Notes under the pieces: generated by a model
What the model was told of the DNA's origin: nothing
What the model saw: the letters and a program-made list of their open reading frames with translations, nothing else
Database searches by the model: none
DNA from: Neiella marina
Lineage (GTDB): Bacteria; Pseudomonadota; Gammaproteobacteria; Enterobacterales; Neiellaceae
Direction of reading: 5' to 3'
Length of the DNA stretch: 64,000 nt
Assembly: GCF_002165625.1 (NCBI RefSeq)
Contig: NZ_NGNS01000001.1
Span: 1 to 64,000, forward strand
Made by a program: the position numbers and the translations under genes
Shown: piece by piece, positions 40,863 to 50,524 of the stretch
How positions within the stretch are numbered: position 1 is the stretch's first letter
Layout of the letters: the number at the start of each line of letters is the position of its first letter

Positions 40863-42127
40863 ACGACACCGTCTTTCATCACAAAAGAGATGTTTTCGAG
40901 TATTTTGATTTGTTCCAGCGGATTGCCATCGACTGCCACCAGATCGGCCAGCTTACCTGCTTCCACCGAGCCTAATTGATCATCGATTCGAAGTAGCTTG
41001 GCAGCATTGAGTGTTGCGCTCTCAATCGCCGCCATGGCTGGCATGCCTGCTTCCACCATGTAGCTAAACTCGCGCGCATTTAGGCCATGGGGGAATACCC
41101 CGGCATCGGTGCCATAGGCAATCTTAATCTTGTTGCGATAGGCTTTGGCAAAAGTTTGTTGTATTTGCGGGCCGACGGCCGCCGCTTTCGGTTGCACAAT
41201 TGCCGGATAGTAACCGTCAATCGCGGCTTTATCTGCCACCCATTTACCAGCTGTGATAGTAGGCACATACCAAGTACCATGCTTGCGCATTAGCTTCATG
41301 GCTTCTTTGTCCATATAAGTACCGTGCTCAACGGAATCGACCCCAGCCCGAATCGCTCGCTTCATGCCTTCGGCACCGTGAGCATGCACCGCAACAACAA
41401 AGTTATAGTCTTTCGCTGCCGCCATAATGGCTTCCAACTCAGCATCGGTAAACTGTGGATTTTCACCACTTTTTGCCAAACTCAGCACGCCGCCGGTGAC
41501 GGTCAACTTAATCACATCCACGCCGTTTTTATAATGCTGACGAATGGCTTTGTAGGCGTCATCAGGCCCGTTGATCACCCCCTGCTTGGGTCCGGGATCA
41601 CCCTGCAACGCGAAGTTGCGACCATTAGTTGGATCGGCATGACCACCGGTGGTCGCAATACTTTTCCCCGCGGTGTAAACCCGAGGCCCAACAACCCAAC
41701 CTTTATTGATGGCATCGCGCAGGCTGGTAGTGAGGCCCGGCGAAAAATCGCCTAAATCACGCACCGTGGTAAAGCCTGCCATCAAGGTATCTTTGGCATA
41801 GCCGACTGAGCGATAGGCGTAGTCAGGCGGATTCATGACAAATTGTTCACGGTAGAAGGAAGGACTGATAATGCCCGACAAGTGGGTATGCATGTCCATC
41901 AGGCCTGGCAATACCGTTTTGTTTTTTAAATCGAGTAGTTGTTCATCGTCGGTCGGGCTCAGATAACCGCGCTCAACAGCGCTGATGCGATTGCCCTCAA
42001 TACGAATCGACACCTCTTGCTGAGGTCGGTCACCGGTGCCATCAATGAGCGTTCCAGCATGAATCAGATAGTTGTCTGCCAACGCTACGTTCGTCAGTAG
42101 TGCCAACACCATTGCAAGCCTATGCAT
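40838..42127 (-). CDS. Exported amidohydrolase (imidazolonepropionase/prolidase-like)
   Basis: Signal peptide ([12 protein letters not shown]), then the amidohydrolase barrel, 429 aa. Metal ligands visible: [10 protein letters not shown] (HxH) near residue 80, carbamylated-Lys region [12 protein letters not shown] near 201, [10 protein letters not shown] near 248, VEHGTYMD near 268 and [11 protein letters not shown] near 340. Members of this branch hydrolyse N-acyl amino acids or proline dipeptides. The start ATG 42127 has a weak RBS. Substrate unknown. Confidence 0.88.
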   Translation of the reverse strand: MHRLAMVLALLTNVALADNYLIHAGTLIDGTGDRPQQEVSIRIEGNRISAVERGYLSPTDDEQLLDLKNKTVLPGLMDMHTHLSGIISPSFYREQFVMNPPDYAYRSVGYAKDTLMAGFTTVRDLGDFSPGLTTSLRDAINKGWVVGPRVYTAGKSIATTGGHADPTNGRNFALQGDPGPKQGVINGPDDAYKAIRQHYKNGVDVIKLTVTGGVLSLAKSGENPQFTDAELEAIMAAAKDYNFVVAVHAHGAEGMKRAIRAGVDSVEHGTYMDKEAMKLMRKHGTWYVPTITAGKWVADKAAIDGYYPAIVQPKAAAVGPQIQQTFAKAYRNKIKIAYGTDAGVFPHGLNAREFSYMVEAGMPAMAAIESATLNAAKLLRIDDQLGSVEAGKLADLVAVDGNPLEQIKILENISFVMKDGVVYKSEGLE

Positions 42128-42231
42128 AACTGCGTTCCGTCTGTCAGAAAGTCCTCTGTCAGACTAGCGTTAAACATCGATGATGGACAAGCTTAGTGAT
42201 GATGACGGCTACTGTTCTGCGCAGTAACTCG

Positions 42232-43212
42232 CTAAATCATTGTTTCGTAGAGTTGTTGGCGGCTATCACCAAGACAGCGATTGACTTCAATAGAAACGTG
42301 AACCAAAGCCGGATGTTTCGGCAAGCGGTCTTTGTAAACCTGCGGCGGGAGAGGATCATGAACGACAATGGCGAGTACCAGTGCATAGCGATTGGGGCCA
42401 ATCAACCACAAGTGGAGATCTGCCACTCGAGCATCATCCACTTCTTCGATGCCTTGGCGAATTTGCTCTCGCAACAATTTATCGCCTTGGCAATCGAGTA
42501 ATACCGAGCTAGTGGCGCGAATCAAACCAATCGACCACCAAGCTACTAACAGGGCACCGATAATGCCCATCACTGGATCCATCCAAATCAAGCCGAACCA
42601 TTTGGCGGCAAACAGCGCGACGATTGCCAAAATAGAGGTCAGCGCATCGGCCATCACGTGGAGATATGCTGATTTTAGATTGTGGTCGTGCTTGTGGCTG
42701 TGATCGTCATGATGGTGATCGTGATGATCATGGCCGTGATGGTGGTGGTCATGACCATCTTTACCCAAGATCCACACACACAACCCGTTGACCAGTAAGC
42801 CCACCACCGCCACAACGATCGCCTCGTTAAAGTGGATCTCAGTCGGGTTAATAATCCGGTCGACACTTTCCCAAGCCATCATGAGGGCAAAAATAGCCAG
42901 TAAAATAGCGCTAGCAAAACCACCCAGAGCATTGACTTTGCCGGTGCCAAAAGAGAAGCGGGTATCGGAGGCGTGACGCCGAGCATAAATATAGGCAAAT
43001 GCGGTAATAGAAAGCGCAGCAGCATGGGAGCCCATGTGCAGACCATCAGCAAGCAAGGCCATGGAGCCGAACAAAATGCCAGTGGAAATTTCGACCACCA
43101 TCATCACGGCAGTAATGGCAATGACGATCAAAGTCCTTGTTTCACCCGTCCGCTTCTTCTGTTGGTCGAAGCTATGGTCATGAAGCCAAGGGCTCAGATC
43201 TTCTGTATGCAT
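42232..43212 (-). CDS. dmeF: DmeF-type cation diffusion facilitator
   Basis: CDF metal/proton antiporter. Start at ATG 43212 (MHTEDLSPWLHDHSFD) gives 326 aa. Six spans; metal-site elements LLADGLHMGSHAAALS in TM2 and MADALTSILAI in TM5 (D-x3-[HDS]). A His-rich cytoplasmic loop (DHHHHGHDHHDHHHDDHSHK) between TM4 and TM5 is as in DmeF, which exports Co2+ and Ni2+. The N-terminal HDHSF motif is also DmeF-like. Exact metal is inference. Confidence 0.88.
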   Translation of the reverse strand: MHTEDLSPWLHDHSFDQQKKRTGETRTLIVIAITAVMMVVEISTGILFGSMALLADGLHMGSHAAALSITAFAYIYARRHASDTRFSFGTGKVNALGGFASAILLAIFALMMAWESVDRIINPTEIHFNEAIVVAVVGLLVNGLCVWILGKDGHDHHHHGHDHHDHHHDDHSHKHDHNLKSAYLHVMADALTSILAIVALFAAKWFGLIWMDPVMGIIGALLVAWWSIGLIRATSSVLLDCQGDKLLREQIRQGIEEVDDARVADLHLWLIGPNRYALVLAIVVHDPLPPQVYKDRLPKHPALVHVSIEVNRCLGDSRQQLYETMI

Positions 43213-43318
43213 GGGCTGACTATCCACTCGGTGACACAAAAACCGAAAACGTGCCACAAAAATATAACTATTGATAAGGGGATATTAATCCAGGATCAGT
43301 ATGTGACCAAGATCTAAT

Positions 43319-43567
43319 TTACTTGGAAATGAAACGATTTGATTTTTCTTCTGCCGCCAACACCGCTTTTGCGGCGGAATAACTGGAGACACAATAAGGG
43401 ACCAAGTAAGTCAGCAGCACCTGCCATAACTGGCCTAAGTAGACATGACCACTCAAAATTGACGGCCCATGATTAATCACAACCAGCAACGAACCAACAA
43501 CTAACGACACTTTCACCGCTGTAGACACAATCGAGGGCCGCATGGCCGTCACCACAAGTTTGACCAT
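43319..43567 (-). CDS. NrtS-like small membrane protein (nitrate/nitrite transporter family)
   Basis: About 82 aa with two spans. The segment ALK..VSLVVGSLLVVINHGPSIL, then LLTYLVPYCVSSYSA, resembles NrtS of cyanobacteria as I recall it (V-x-LVVG-x-[LI]-x3-NHG, LLTYLVPY). Start is uncertain: ATG 43567 lies 7 nt after GGAG; an ATG at 43573 is also possible. It is separated from the agarase by about 105 nt on the same strand. Transport of nitrate or nitrite is an assumption from the family. Confidence 0.65.
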   Translation of the reverse strand: MVKLVVTAMRPSIVSTAVKVSLVVGSLLVVINHGPSILSGHVYLGQLWQVLLTYLVPYCVSSYSAAKAVLAAEEKSNRFISK

Positions 43568-43671
43568 TTTCATGCTCCACGAACCCAATCAGACTCGGGC
43601 TATTAAAGCACGAAATAGCGGCACGAAGTGAATAACACCGCCAACCTCAAAGTTGGCGATGTTGGTTGCGA

Positions 43672-46026
43672 CTACTTTAACTCACCGAAACGTTGTTGAT
43701 ACAAGGTTTCATTGACAGCGCGAGCAGCATCAACCAGAGGCTTGTAAGGCGTATCGGTGACACTGACAAATCCAACGTTGTAGTTTTCGCCATCATAAGC
43801 TCTGCCACTAACTGGTGAGTCGGTGTACTGGAACCAATGGGCGCCAACGAAGTAAGGATTGTCAATTACGGTGTTCATGTAATCGGCGAACATTTGGCCG
43901 CGATCATGTTGTGACCAGGCGTGAACCAGCCCAGGATTAAACACCCCTGCATCCATTCCACCCATATGAAACTCACCAATAATGCTCGGCATATCGAGCT
44001 CATCAAGGAAGGTCCAGTGATCCGGGTGGAGCACTTCTTTGTAGTAGTTGTAGCTCATCACATCAACGTGCTTAGCGGCTGCACGACGGATTTCAGGTGT
44101 CATTCCCCAATCAGCAAACCGAACACCCATGTACATGTGATTCGGCATATAATCGGCCAATGTATCAGCCACCACAGCGAAGTAAGCACTTGCATAGTGT
44201 TCAAGCATCAGGCTGAAGTCCTGTTCCTGAGCAGCATTAAACTCGGTCAATTCAACACCATTCGCAAAATCATCCCAAGATGCTAGGTTGATTTGCCAGC
44301 TGCCATTGAGCTGTGAAATGGCGCCATATTTATTCTTCATCAATTTGACGAATTCGGCTTTGGTCGGACTCTCATCAGCGGCACGCGACAGGGTGTTAAT
44401 CACGATGCCGAACTGGCTGTCGACCGATCCCATCGCGCCCCAACTCTTTTCATTGTCGATAAAAACACCTACACACCAAGGATTGTTTTGCACTTCAGCC
44501 GCAACGACTTCGATGGTCGCCTTCGCTCGCTCAGCAAACAATGGGTCAAACGGGTCAGGCAGCGGGCTCCAATAGTCATTGCCACTGCTCACTGTTTTGA
44601 AATCACCAATAATCCAACCATTGGCAAAGTAAGGGATCTTGTTGAGTTGATAGAAACTTGGATCTATCCAGTTACCAAATGAGGTAAAACCCCAATCGAG
44701 CATGCGATTGACGGTGACTTCGCGCCAATCATCCATAAATGACTCAGGACTGGTTTCACCGTATTTACGTTCCAAGTTCGCCCGATAGAAGCTATAGGTT
44801 TCGCCTTTTTCCACCGCCCCAGAGTGCACCGAGCGACGATAGCCAAAATGATCGCCAAGCGGGTCATCGTAGCTTGGCAGCGATTCAAACATTTGGCTTC
44901 TGATGGCCGAACTCTCATAACGCGTATGACGAATGGCTGGCGGCACCGGGTTAAGGCCGAGTGAATCCTCCGGTGTAACCCCTTGAGCGTCTTCGATGCT
45001 GCTTCGATCAAAGTCATAACCGGTAATGGTGGAGGTATTGGCCAGTCGCACATTGGCAATGCCTGTGGAGAAGAATAAATGGCCGTCTGGATCAACCAGC
45101 GCCCACTTATCGCCGACCTTTTCGGTACGGAAGTAGCCTGTCGCTTTTAGCTTAGGGCCCGCAGCCCAGCCGCCAAAACGAGAACGACCTTCAAGCGGCG
45201 TGGTCCGTAAAGCAGCACGCTCCGCTTGGGCTAACTCGACTAACTGGGCATCGCTATGGATCTTGCCATCAAATTCGCGCTTAGCGTTCTGGCCATAACG
45301 GTCGATGATGCCAACCAGATAGTCAGGATCTGCTTGTGGAGTCAGAAGCACTTCAATATCGTCAATCAACAACTGGCGATCACCCGGAATCCCTTGCACC
45401 CAAAATCGAACTTCAGTGATTTGTGACAAATCGAGTTGCTTCTGGCCCCAACGCCAGATAAACGCGACGTCGTCACTGGGCCAACTTGGCGGATTAGAGC
45501 GAATGCCCGATTCAGTAGCCAAGTCTTGACCTTGCAACTCGATGTAATAGCGACCATCTGATTGCGCTGGAATAGCAATGCTGCGGGTATGAACGCCACC
45601 ATTGGCATCGCGCACTTGGCCAAAGATATGAACACTACGCGATTGCGGATTGGCAATATGCATGTACAGTGCGCGATTAGCTTCGCCAGACCAGTCTTGT
45701 GGTTGTTTCGGTAACCAGCTAAACCCAGCTTCTTTATGCATGGCCGATTGCAGGGTGATCGCTAGCTGGCGATTGTTTGTTTGCTGTTGATCGGTTGTCA
45801 GCTCGGCATCAGCATAATTCAATTGCCAGTTTGAACTCAGATCAGAAGCATTAAAATCATCAACAGTAACCACCAAATTGCTCACTTCAACGTCGGCATT
45901 GTTGGTCGGTTGGAAGGACTTAGGTTCCGGCGCACAGCCACTTAGTAGCAGTGCTGCAATGACACTTGATGATACTGCCGTTCGGCAGTACAGGTTGCTC
46001 AGTCGGCCTATCTGGGGTAAATCCAT
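43672..46026 (-). CDS. GH50 beta-agarase lipoprotein
   Basis: 784 aa. Lipoprotein signal ending LLLSGC (Cys31), a carbohydrate-binding-like N-terminal region (residues 40-235, beta-rich, with LLIDDIEVLL), then the GH50 catalytic barrel. Marks of the family: GRSRFGGWAAGPKL, FFSTGIANVRL, FGNWIDPSFY, GVFIDNEKSWG (acid/base Glu in NEKSW) and SIIGEFHMGGMD (nucleophile Glu). It should cut agarose to neoagaro-oligosaccharides at the outer membrane surface. GGAG precedes the ATG. No other agar-use genes are near. A dyad upstream (46049-46069) might be an operator. Confidence 0.9.
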   Translation of the reverse strand: MDLPQIGRLSNLYCRTAVSSSVIAALLLSGCAPEPKSFQPTNNADVEVSNLVVTVDDFNASDLSSNWQLNYADAELTTDQQQTNNRQLAITLQSAMHKEAGFSWLPKQPQDWSGEANRALYMHIANPQSRSVHIFGQVRDANGGVHTRSIAIPAQSDGRYYIELQGQDLATESGIRSNPPSWPSDDVAFIWRWGQKQLDLSQITEVRFWVQGIPGDRQLLIDDIEVLLTPQADPDYLVGIIDRYGQNAKREFDGKIHSDAQLVELAQAERAALRTTPLEGRSRFGGWAAGPKLKATGYFRTEKVGDKWALVDPDGHLFFSTGIANVRLANTSTITGYDFDRSSIEDAQGVTPEDSLGLNPVPPAIRHTRYESSAIRSQMFESLPSYDDPLGDHFGYRRSVHSGAVEKGETYSFYRANLERKYGETSPESFMDDWREVTVNRMLDWGFTSFGNWIDPSFYQLNKIPYFANGWIIGDFKTVSSGNDYWSPLPDPFDPLFAERAKATIEVVAAEVQNNPWCVGVFIDNEKSWGAMGSVDSQFGIVINTLSRAADESPTKAEFVKLMKNKYGAISQLNGSWQINLASWDDFANGVELTEFNAAQEQDFSLMLEHYASAYFAVVADTLADYMPNHMYMGVRFADWGMTPEIRRAAAKHVDVMSYNYYKEVLHPDHWTFLDELDMPSIIGEFHMGGMDAGVFNPGLVHAWSQHDRGQMFADYMNTVIDNPYFVGAHWFQYTDSPVSGRAYDGENYNVGFVSVTDTPYKPLVDAARAVNETLYQQRFGELK

Positions 46027-46048
46027 ATGTCAGTACTCTCCACACAAA

Positions 46049-46069
46049 TTGATTACTGTTAACAATCAA
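46049..46069. promoter_or_regulatory. Candidate operator upstream of the agarase gene
   Basis: TTGATTACTGTTAACAATCAA: outer arms TTGATT/AATCAA are exact and the centre contains GTTAAC. About 23 nt before the agarase start. It is not a full FNR box because the spacing is too long. Confidence 0.35.
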
Positions 46070-46285
46070 ACAAAAACAACATAGTGTCGAAATAACTGAA
46101 CCAATCAAGTCAATCGAGCCATTTGGGCCGATTGGTCATGCCATTTTTTGATATAGCCAACACTTTTTAACCGAGCAAGAATTAATCAGGCGAGGAATTA
46201 TCATGGCTTGAAGTTATGCCGCCAATCGATTGCGACTTGATCCACAACAAGCACACTTTGGTCACTCTCCATACAATGCCGCCCC

Positions 46286-47209
46286 ATGCAAGCAGACCAG
46301 TACTACTTCACCTTTGGCCGTTACCTGAAACAAACTTGGGGCCGCAAGATCCGTAAGCTTTCGCTTCACGGCAGTTTTACTTGCCCCAATCGCGATGGCA
46401 CTTTGGGCCGTGGCGGCTGTACGTTTTGCAACGTCTCATCATTTGTTGATGAGCAAGCTAATGGCCAAAAAATATCGGTGCAATTGGATCAACGTCGCCG
46501 CGAACTAACCCGCAAAGCCGATGCCTATTTAGCCTATTTTCAGGCCTACACCAGCACCTATGGTGAAGTTGAGCAACTGCGTCGCCTCTACAACGCCGCG
46601 CTGCAAGAGCAGGATGTTATTGGCCTGAGCGTAGGTACTCGCCCTGATTGCGTACCCGACGAAGTGTTACAACTATTGGCCAGCTATCAACAACAGGGTC
46701 AAGAAGTGTGGTTGGAATTGGGCTTGCAAACTGCCCATGCCAAGACGTTAAAACGAATTAATCGCGGTCATGATTTCAGCGCCTACGCCGATGCCGTGAA
46801 ACGAGCCAGAAGTGTCGGGTTAAAAGTGTGCTGTCATTTGATTATGGGGCTTCCCGGGGAAACTCAAAGTCATGCCGAACAAAGCCTTGAGCAGGTACTG
46901 GAAGCTGGCGTTGATGGTTTGAAACTGCACCCGCTGCATATTGTCACCGGCAGCACCATGGCGAAAGCTTGGCAAGCTGGTCGACAACCGGTGATTGATC
47001 TCGAAGAATATGCCAATACCGCCGCGCAACTCATCCGTATGACACCAGCTGAGGTGGTGTTTCATCGTATCAGCGCTCACGCCCGACCACCGACATTGCT
47101 GGCGCCGGATTGGTGTCAGGACAAATGGCTGGCACCACGCCATATTCTCCAGCACCTCAGTGAGCAAGGTGCTCAGGGCAGCCTGACCAGCAGACCTTAT
47201 CAACCTTAA
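46286..47209 (+). CDS. yhcC: YhcC, TIGR01212-family radical SAM protein
   Basis: 307 aa. Radical SAM cluster motif CPNRDGTLGRGGCTFCNVSS (C-x10-C-x2-C spacing typical of the family), preceded by YYFTFGRYLKQTWGRKIRKL. Other conserved parts: VIGLSVGTRPDCVPDEVL and GLKLHPLHIVTGSTM. It is found throughout gammaproteobacteria; a role in tRNA or other modification is suspected but not settled. The RBS is poor. Confidence 0.9.
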   Translation: MQADQYYFTFGRYLKQTWGRKIRKLSLHGSFTCPNRDGTLGRGGCTFCNVSSFVDEQANGQKISVQLDQRRRELTRKADAYLAYFQAYTSTYGEVEQLRRLYNAALQEQDVIGLSVGTRPDCVPDEVLQLLASYQQQGQEVWLELGLQTAHAKTLKRINRGHDFSAYADAVKRARSVGLKVCCHLIMGLPGETQSHAEQSLEQVLEAGVDGLKLHPLHIVTGSTMAKAWQAGRQPVIDLEEYANTAAQLIRMTPAEVVFHRISAHARPPTLLAPDWCQDKWLAPRHILQHLSEQGAQGSLTSRPYQP

Positions 47210-47345
47210 TACGGGTCTAGGTTAGCTAAATTAGCACTTAGCAAGCACTTACTGTATCCTTCCCGGCCCCATATTGGGCACTACACTAATCCCTGTAGAC
47301 ATTCCGTGCAGACACAAAGCTGCCAACCACAAGTGAGCCGTTATC

Positions 47346-48785
47346 ATGCATTTTAGCGAACTGGAACTTCATCAAGCGCTGTTGGACGCGGTGGCCGAAG
47401 CTGGCTACGAAACGCCGTCGCCGATTCAGGCGCAAGCAATTCCAGCGGTATTAGCAGGCCACGATGTGATGGCGGCAGCCCAAACCGGTACCGGCAAAAC
47501 CGCCGGCTTTACCTTGCCGATTTTGCACAACCTGGCCAAAGGTCAGCGTGCCAAACCCAATCATATTCGCGCCTTGGTCTTGACGCCAACCCGCGAACTG
47601 GCTGCGCAAGTAAGCGACAGCGTCACTACCTATGGTAAAAAGCTGCCACTATCGAACACTGAAGTGTTTGGCGGCGTGGGCATTAATCCGCAGATGATGC
47701 GACTGCGCAAAGGCATTGATGTACTGGTTGCTACACCGGGGCGGCTGCTCGATTTGTATCAGCAAAATGCGCTGAAGTTCAGCCAATTGGAAGTGCTAGT
47801 GCTTGATGAGGCCGACCGCATGCTCGATATGGGCTTCATTCATGACATCAAAAAGATCCTCGCGCTGCTACCGGCGAAACGACAAAACTTACTGTTTTCG
47901 GCCACCTTCTCTGACGACATCCGCCAGCTAGCCAAAGGCTTGGTGAGAAATCCAGTGGAAATTTCAGTCACGCCAAGGAACAGCACAGCAACAACGGTTG
48001 AGCAATGGCTACACCCGGTCGATAAAAGCAAGAAGTCAGCGGTTCTTTCAAAGCTCATCAAGTCCAACAACTGGCAGCAAGTACTGATCTTCACTCGCAC
48101 CAAACATGGAGCCAATCGCCTGACTCGCCATTTGGAAGGTCGTGGTATTGAAGCTGCAGCGATTCATGGCAATAAAAGCCAAGGGGCCCGGACCAAAGCC
48201 TTGGCCGATTTTAAATCCGGCGCTATCCGTGCCCTGGTGGCCACCGACATTGCCGCTCGCGGATTAGATATCGATCAGCTACCACAAGTGGTGAACTTCG
48301 ACTTACCCAACGTCGCCGAAGATTATGTTCACCGTATTGGTCGAACGGGCCGTGCCGGCGCCAACGGCCAAGCGGTATCATTAGTGTGTGCCGACGAGTT
48401 TAAACAATTAAGTGACATTGAACAGCTCACCCAAAAGCTGATTGAACGCAAGCCACTAGCAGAATTCGAGCCAGTGCACCCGCTACCAGAATCGAAACTA
48501 AAGCCACCGAAGAAGCCGAAAAAACCGAAGAAACCGAAAGCCAATAAAACTGGCGACAGCCATCAGCCGAGCCAAGGTGAACGCCACACACCATCTCGCT
48601 CCGGCAACGGCCCCAGCGGCAACAGTAGCAAAGGTAAAAGCGGTAGAGGTCAAGGCGGCAAAGCTGGCAATGATAAGGGCAACAGCAAGAACCGGCCGAA
48701 TGGCAATCGTCGGCGCGCAGGCACCAGCGATGGCAATCAACCGCGTCGGCCCCGTCGCCGCCCTAACAAAGCTGCTGCCCAGTAG
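47346..48785 (+). CDS. rhlE: DEAD-box RNA helicase, RhlE type
   Basis: 479 aa. Q motif ([15 protein letters not shown]), Walker A ([12 protein letters not shown]), [12 protein letters not shown] box ([15 protein letters not shown]), SAT (LLFSATF), [13 protein letters not shown] and [10 protein letters not shown]. The C-terminal 95 residues are low-complexity, rich in Lys, Pro, Gly and Arg ([16 protein letters not shown] and [12 protein letters not shown]), as in RhlE proteins that act on rRNA and mRNA decay. Monocistronic. Confidence 0.95.
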   Translation: MHFSELELHQALLDAVAEAGYETPSPIQAQAIPAVLAGHDVMAAAQTGTGKTAGFTLPILHNLAKGQRAKPNHIRALVLTPTRELAAQVSDSVTTYGKKLPLSNTEVFGGVGINPQMMRLRKGIDVLVATPGRLLDLYQQNALKFSQLEVLVLDEADRMLDMGFIHDIKKILALLPAKRQNLLFSATFSDDIRQLAKGLVRNPVEISVTPRNSTATTVEQWLHPVDKSKKSAVLSKLIKSNNWQQVLIFTRTKHGANRLTRHLEGRGIEAAAIHGNKSQGARTKALADFKSGAIRALVATDIAARGLDIDQLPQVVNFDLPNVAEDYVHRIGRTGRAGANGQAVSLVCADEFKQLSDIEQLTQKLIERKPLAEFEPVHPLPESKLKPPKKPKKPKKPKANKTGDSHQPSQGERHTPSRSGNGPSGNSSKGKSGRGQGGKAGNDKGNSKNRPNGNRRRAGTSDGNQPRRPRRRPNKAAAQ

Positions 48786-48798
48786 TTTTCGCTTCGCC

Positions 48799-49608
48799 TT
48801 ACTCAGTAATTTCGCCATTGTCTAACGCGCGCAGACACAACTGGTTAATCTCATCGGCAATGGCATTGTTAATCACATGATTGGTTTGCAAATAACTCAA
48901 CACGGCCAACGCTGATTGGGCATTCGACTGATAACCTTGAATCATACTGGGCAACCAATGCGCCGATTGCCGGTGGCGCATCTCAAATCTGCGTTCGATG
49001 CTAAAGGCATCTCGCTCACTCAAAGCGCCGGATTGAGGTTCCGAATCATGGCGCTCGACTAAATCAAGAACCCGATCGACGGCATAATGCTGAATGAATC
49101 GCATCGCCGACAAAGTCTCCCCCCGGAGGTCCCGCTGCATACCAACCAGCAAGTTAGTCAGAGCTTCACCAATCAGCCACTCATCAGAGGCATTGCTCGG
49201 CAAAGCCCCCGACTTATCGGGCTTTGGACTGAGTTGTTCAGTATCAACTTCTGGTCGCGCCCAAATCACTTGGCCTGCGGCAAAGGTAATGTCTGCCAAC
49301 TCTGCCATCTCGAACACGGCAAATTCGCAAAACACGCCATCATCATAAAGCGCCTTGCAACCGTCGGCAGTATTGAAAAAGCTGTAGGCCAATGGCGCAG
49401 GCCCAGATAGCCAACTCATGTCATCTAACAAGGTGCGTTTGCCGCCCGGCGCCGCGATGACAAAAAAGTCCAAGTCAGAAAATTGATCGAGCCGCTGCCG
49501 CTCGATGCCCACCGAGCCGAGCCCCAACAATGCGATGGCGTCAGATCGTTGTTGTAACGAGTCAGCGAGCTGCTGTAAACGCTGCAGTAATGCGGTCACG
49601 CTTGTCAT
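48799..49608 (-). CDS. Nucleotidyltransferase-domain protein
   Basis: 269 aa. The NTase signature GLGSVGIERQRLDQFSDLDFF (GS..ER.. DxD) near residues 30-50 is clear. A helical C-terminal part follows (RDLRGETLSAMRFIQHYAVD, then RRFEMRHRQSAHWLPSMIQG). It resembles the lincosamide/aminoglycoside nucleotidyltransferase superfamily by layout, but an antibiotic role is unproven; many such chromosomal genes have unknown substrates. Convergent with rhlE. Confidence 0.78.
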   Translation of the reverse strand: MTSVTALLQRLQQLADSLQQRSDAIALLGLGSVGIERQRLDQFSDLDFFVIAAPGGKRTLLDDMSWLSGPAPLAYSFFNTADGCKALYDDGVFCEFAVFEMAELADITFAAGQVIWARPEVDTEQLSPKPDKSGALPSNASDEWLIGEALTNLLVGMQRDLRGETLSAMRFIQHYAVDRVLDLVERHDSEPQSGALSERDAFSIERRFEMRHRQSAHWLPSMIQGYQSNAQSALAVLSYLQTNHVINNAIADEINQLCLRALDNGEITE

Positions 49609-49678
49609 GGCGACATTCCCAAAGGTAATGATTGAGCGAGTTATCGAATAAAGATAAAGGAAGGAAACAGAATTGCGA

Positions 49679-50398
49679 TTACATGAGTCGCAAAATATCG
49701 GTTTTTTTGTGCTCTTCGATTTGTCCTAGGCCCATATCTTCAAGCGGGGCAAAAATATCCTTCACCACAGATGCCATTGGCAAACCAGCAAAAATCACGG
49801 CGTAGACTTCACCATTTTTCATCAGCGGAAAGTAACAGGCAATATAGCTGTGACCAAACAAGGTTACCCGGTTAGAGAACTCGTTACCGGCTATCAAGTT
49901 ACGATAGCCGGCATGTTGATGGCCCAAAAAAGAGCCAACGGCTCTGGAACCATCATCTCGACTAAGAGTGGTCGCAACACGGACAAAGTCACGACCTTCC
50001 CGCACAAACACGGTAGCGTGGCTACCAGTTTTCTCTAAGAAACGGTCGACCATTTCCAAGTTGGCACTGACTGGGACACCGTTGACTAGGAGCTGATTCA
50101 CCTCGACGCCATCAACCAGTTCTCGGCGTTGAGTCGCAGACAAATTCACCAACTCGTGCTCTCGCCACCCTTGCAGCTGCTGGCGGACCATATCGAGTGT
50201 GGCATCATACTCTACCGCCTGATTCAGCTGTTGCTGTGGCTCCACGGGACAAGCGGCACCGGCTTCAGTGCGACTATTTGGTTGATAGAGTTGGCTGAAC
50301 ACCATGGCGGTAGTGGCTGCAGTAAACAGCATAATTAGCGACAAAATCGCTAACTTTAATTGCTGAACACTGGATAGCTGCAGTATTTGCTGAACCAT
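49679..50398 (-). CDS. Stand-alone membrane-anchored Cache-type sensor domain, 239 aa
   Basis: One N-terminal span (LKLAILSLIMLFTAATTAMV), then a periplasmic domain homologous to the sensor part of the adjacent MCP: shared blocks KTGSHATVFVREGRDFVRVA / [41 protein letters not shown] / [21 protein letters not shown] and VYAVIFAGLPM / [11 protein letters not shown]. This is a Cache3/Cache2 fusion type. It ends after the domain (KKTDILRLM) with no HAMP or output. It could be a truncated duplicate or a ligand-binding partner or decoy for the MCP. Confidence 0.82.
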   Translation of the reverse strand: MVQQILQLSSVQQLKLAILSLIMLFTAATTAMVFSQLYQPNSRTEAGAACPVEPQQQLNQAVEYDATLDMVRQQLQGWREHELVNLSATQRRELVDGVEVNQLLVNGVPVSANLEMVDRFLEKTGSHATVFVREGRDFVRVATTLSRDDGSRAVGSFLGHQHAGYRNLIAGNEFSNRVTLFGHSYIACYFPLMKNGEVYAVIFAGLPMASVVKDIFAPLEDMGLGQIEEHKKTDILRLM

Positions 50399-50524
50399 GA
50401 CTCGCCACTAGCTCCATTAAACCTTTCGGCACCAATGGCGACTATGCTAGCGAGTCACAGCCACAGTTTTTTTGCTTTAAAACAACAAAAATGCAACAAG
50501 CCTGCAGCGACATTAACATTTAAC

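Noticed and set aside
42675-42740. Dense CAT/GAT-rich short repeats that look like a microsatellite
   Set aside because: They encode the His-rich loop of the DmeF-type exporter and are explained by that.
46049-46069. Reading the agarase upstream dyad as an FNR box
   Set aside because: FNR needs TTGAT-N4-ATCAA; here the arms are separated by 9 to 11 nt. Kept only as a generic operator candidate.
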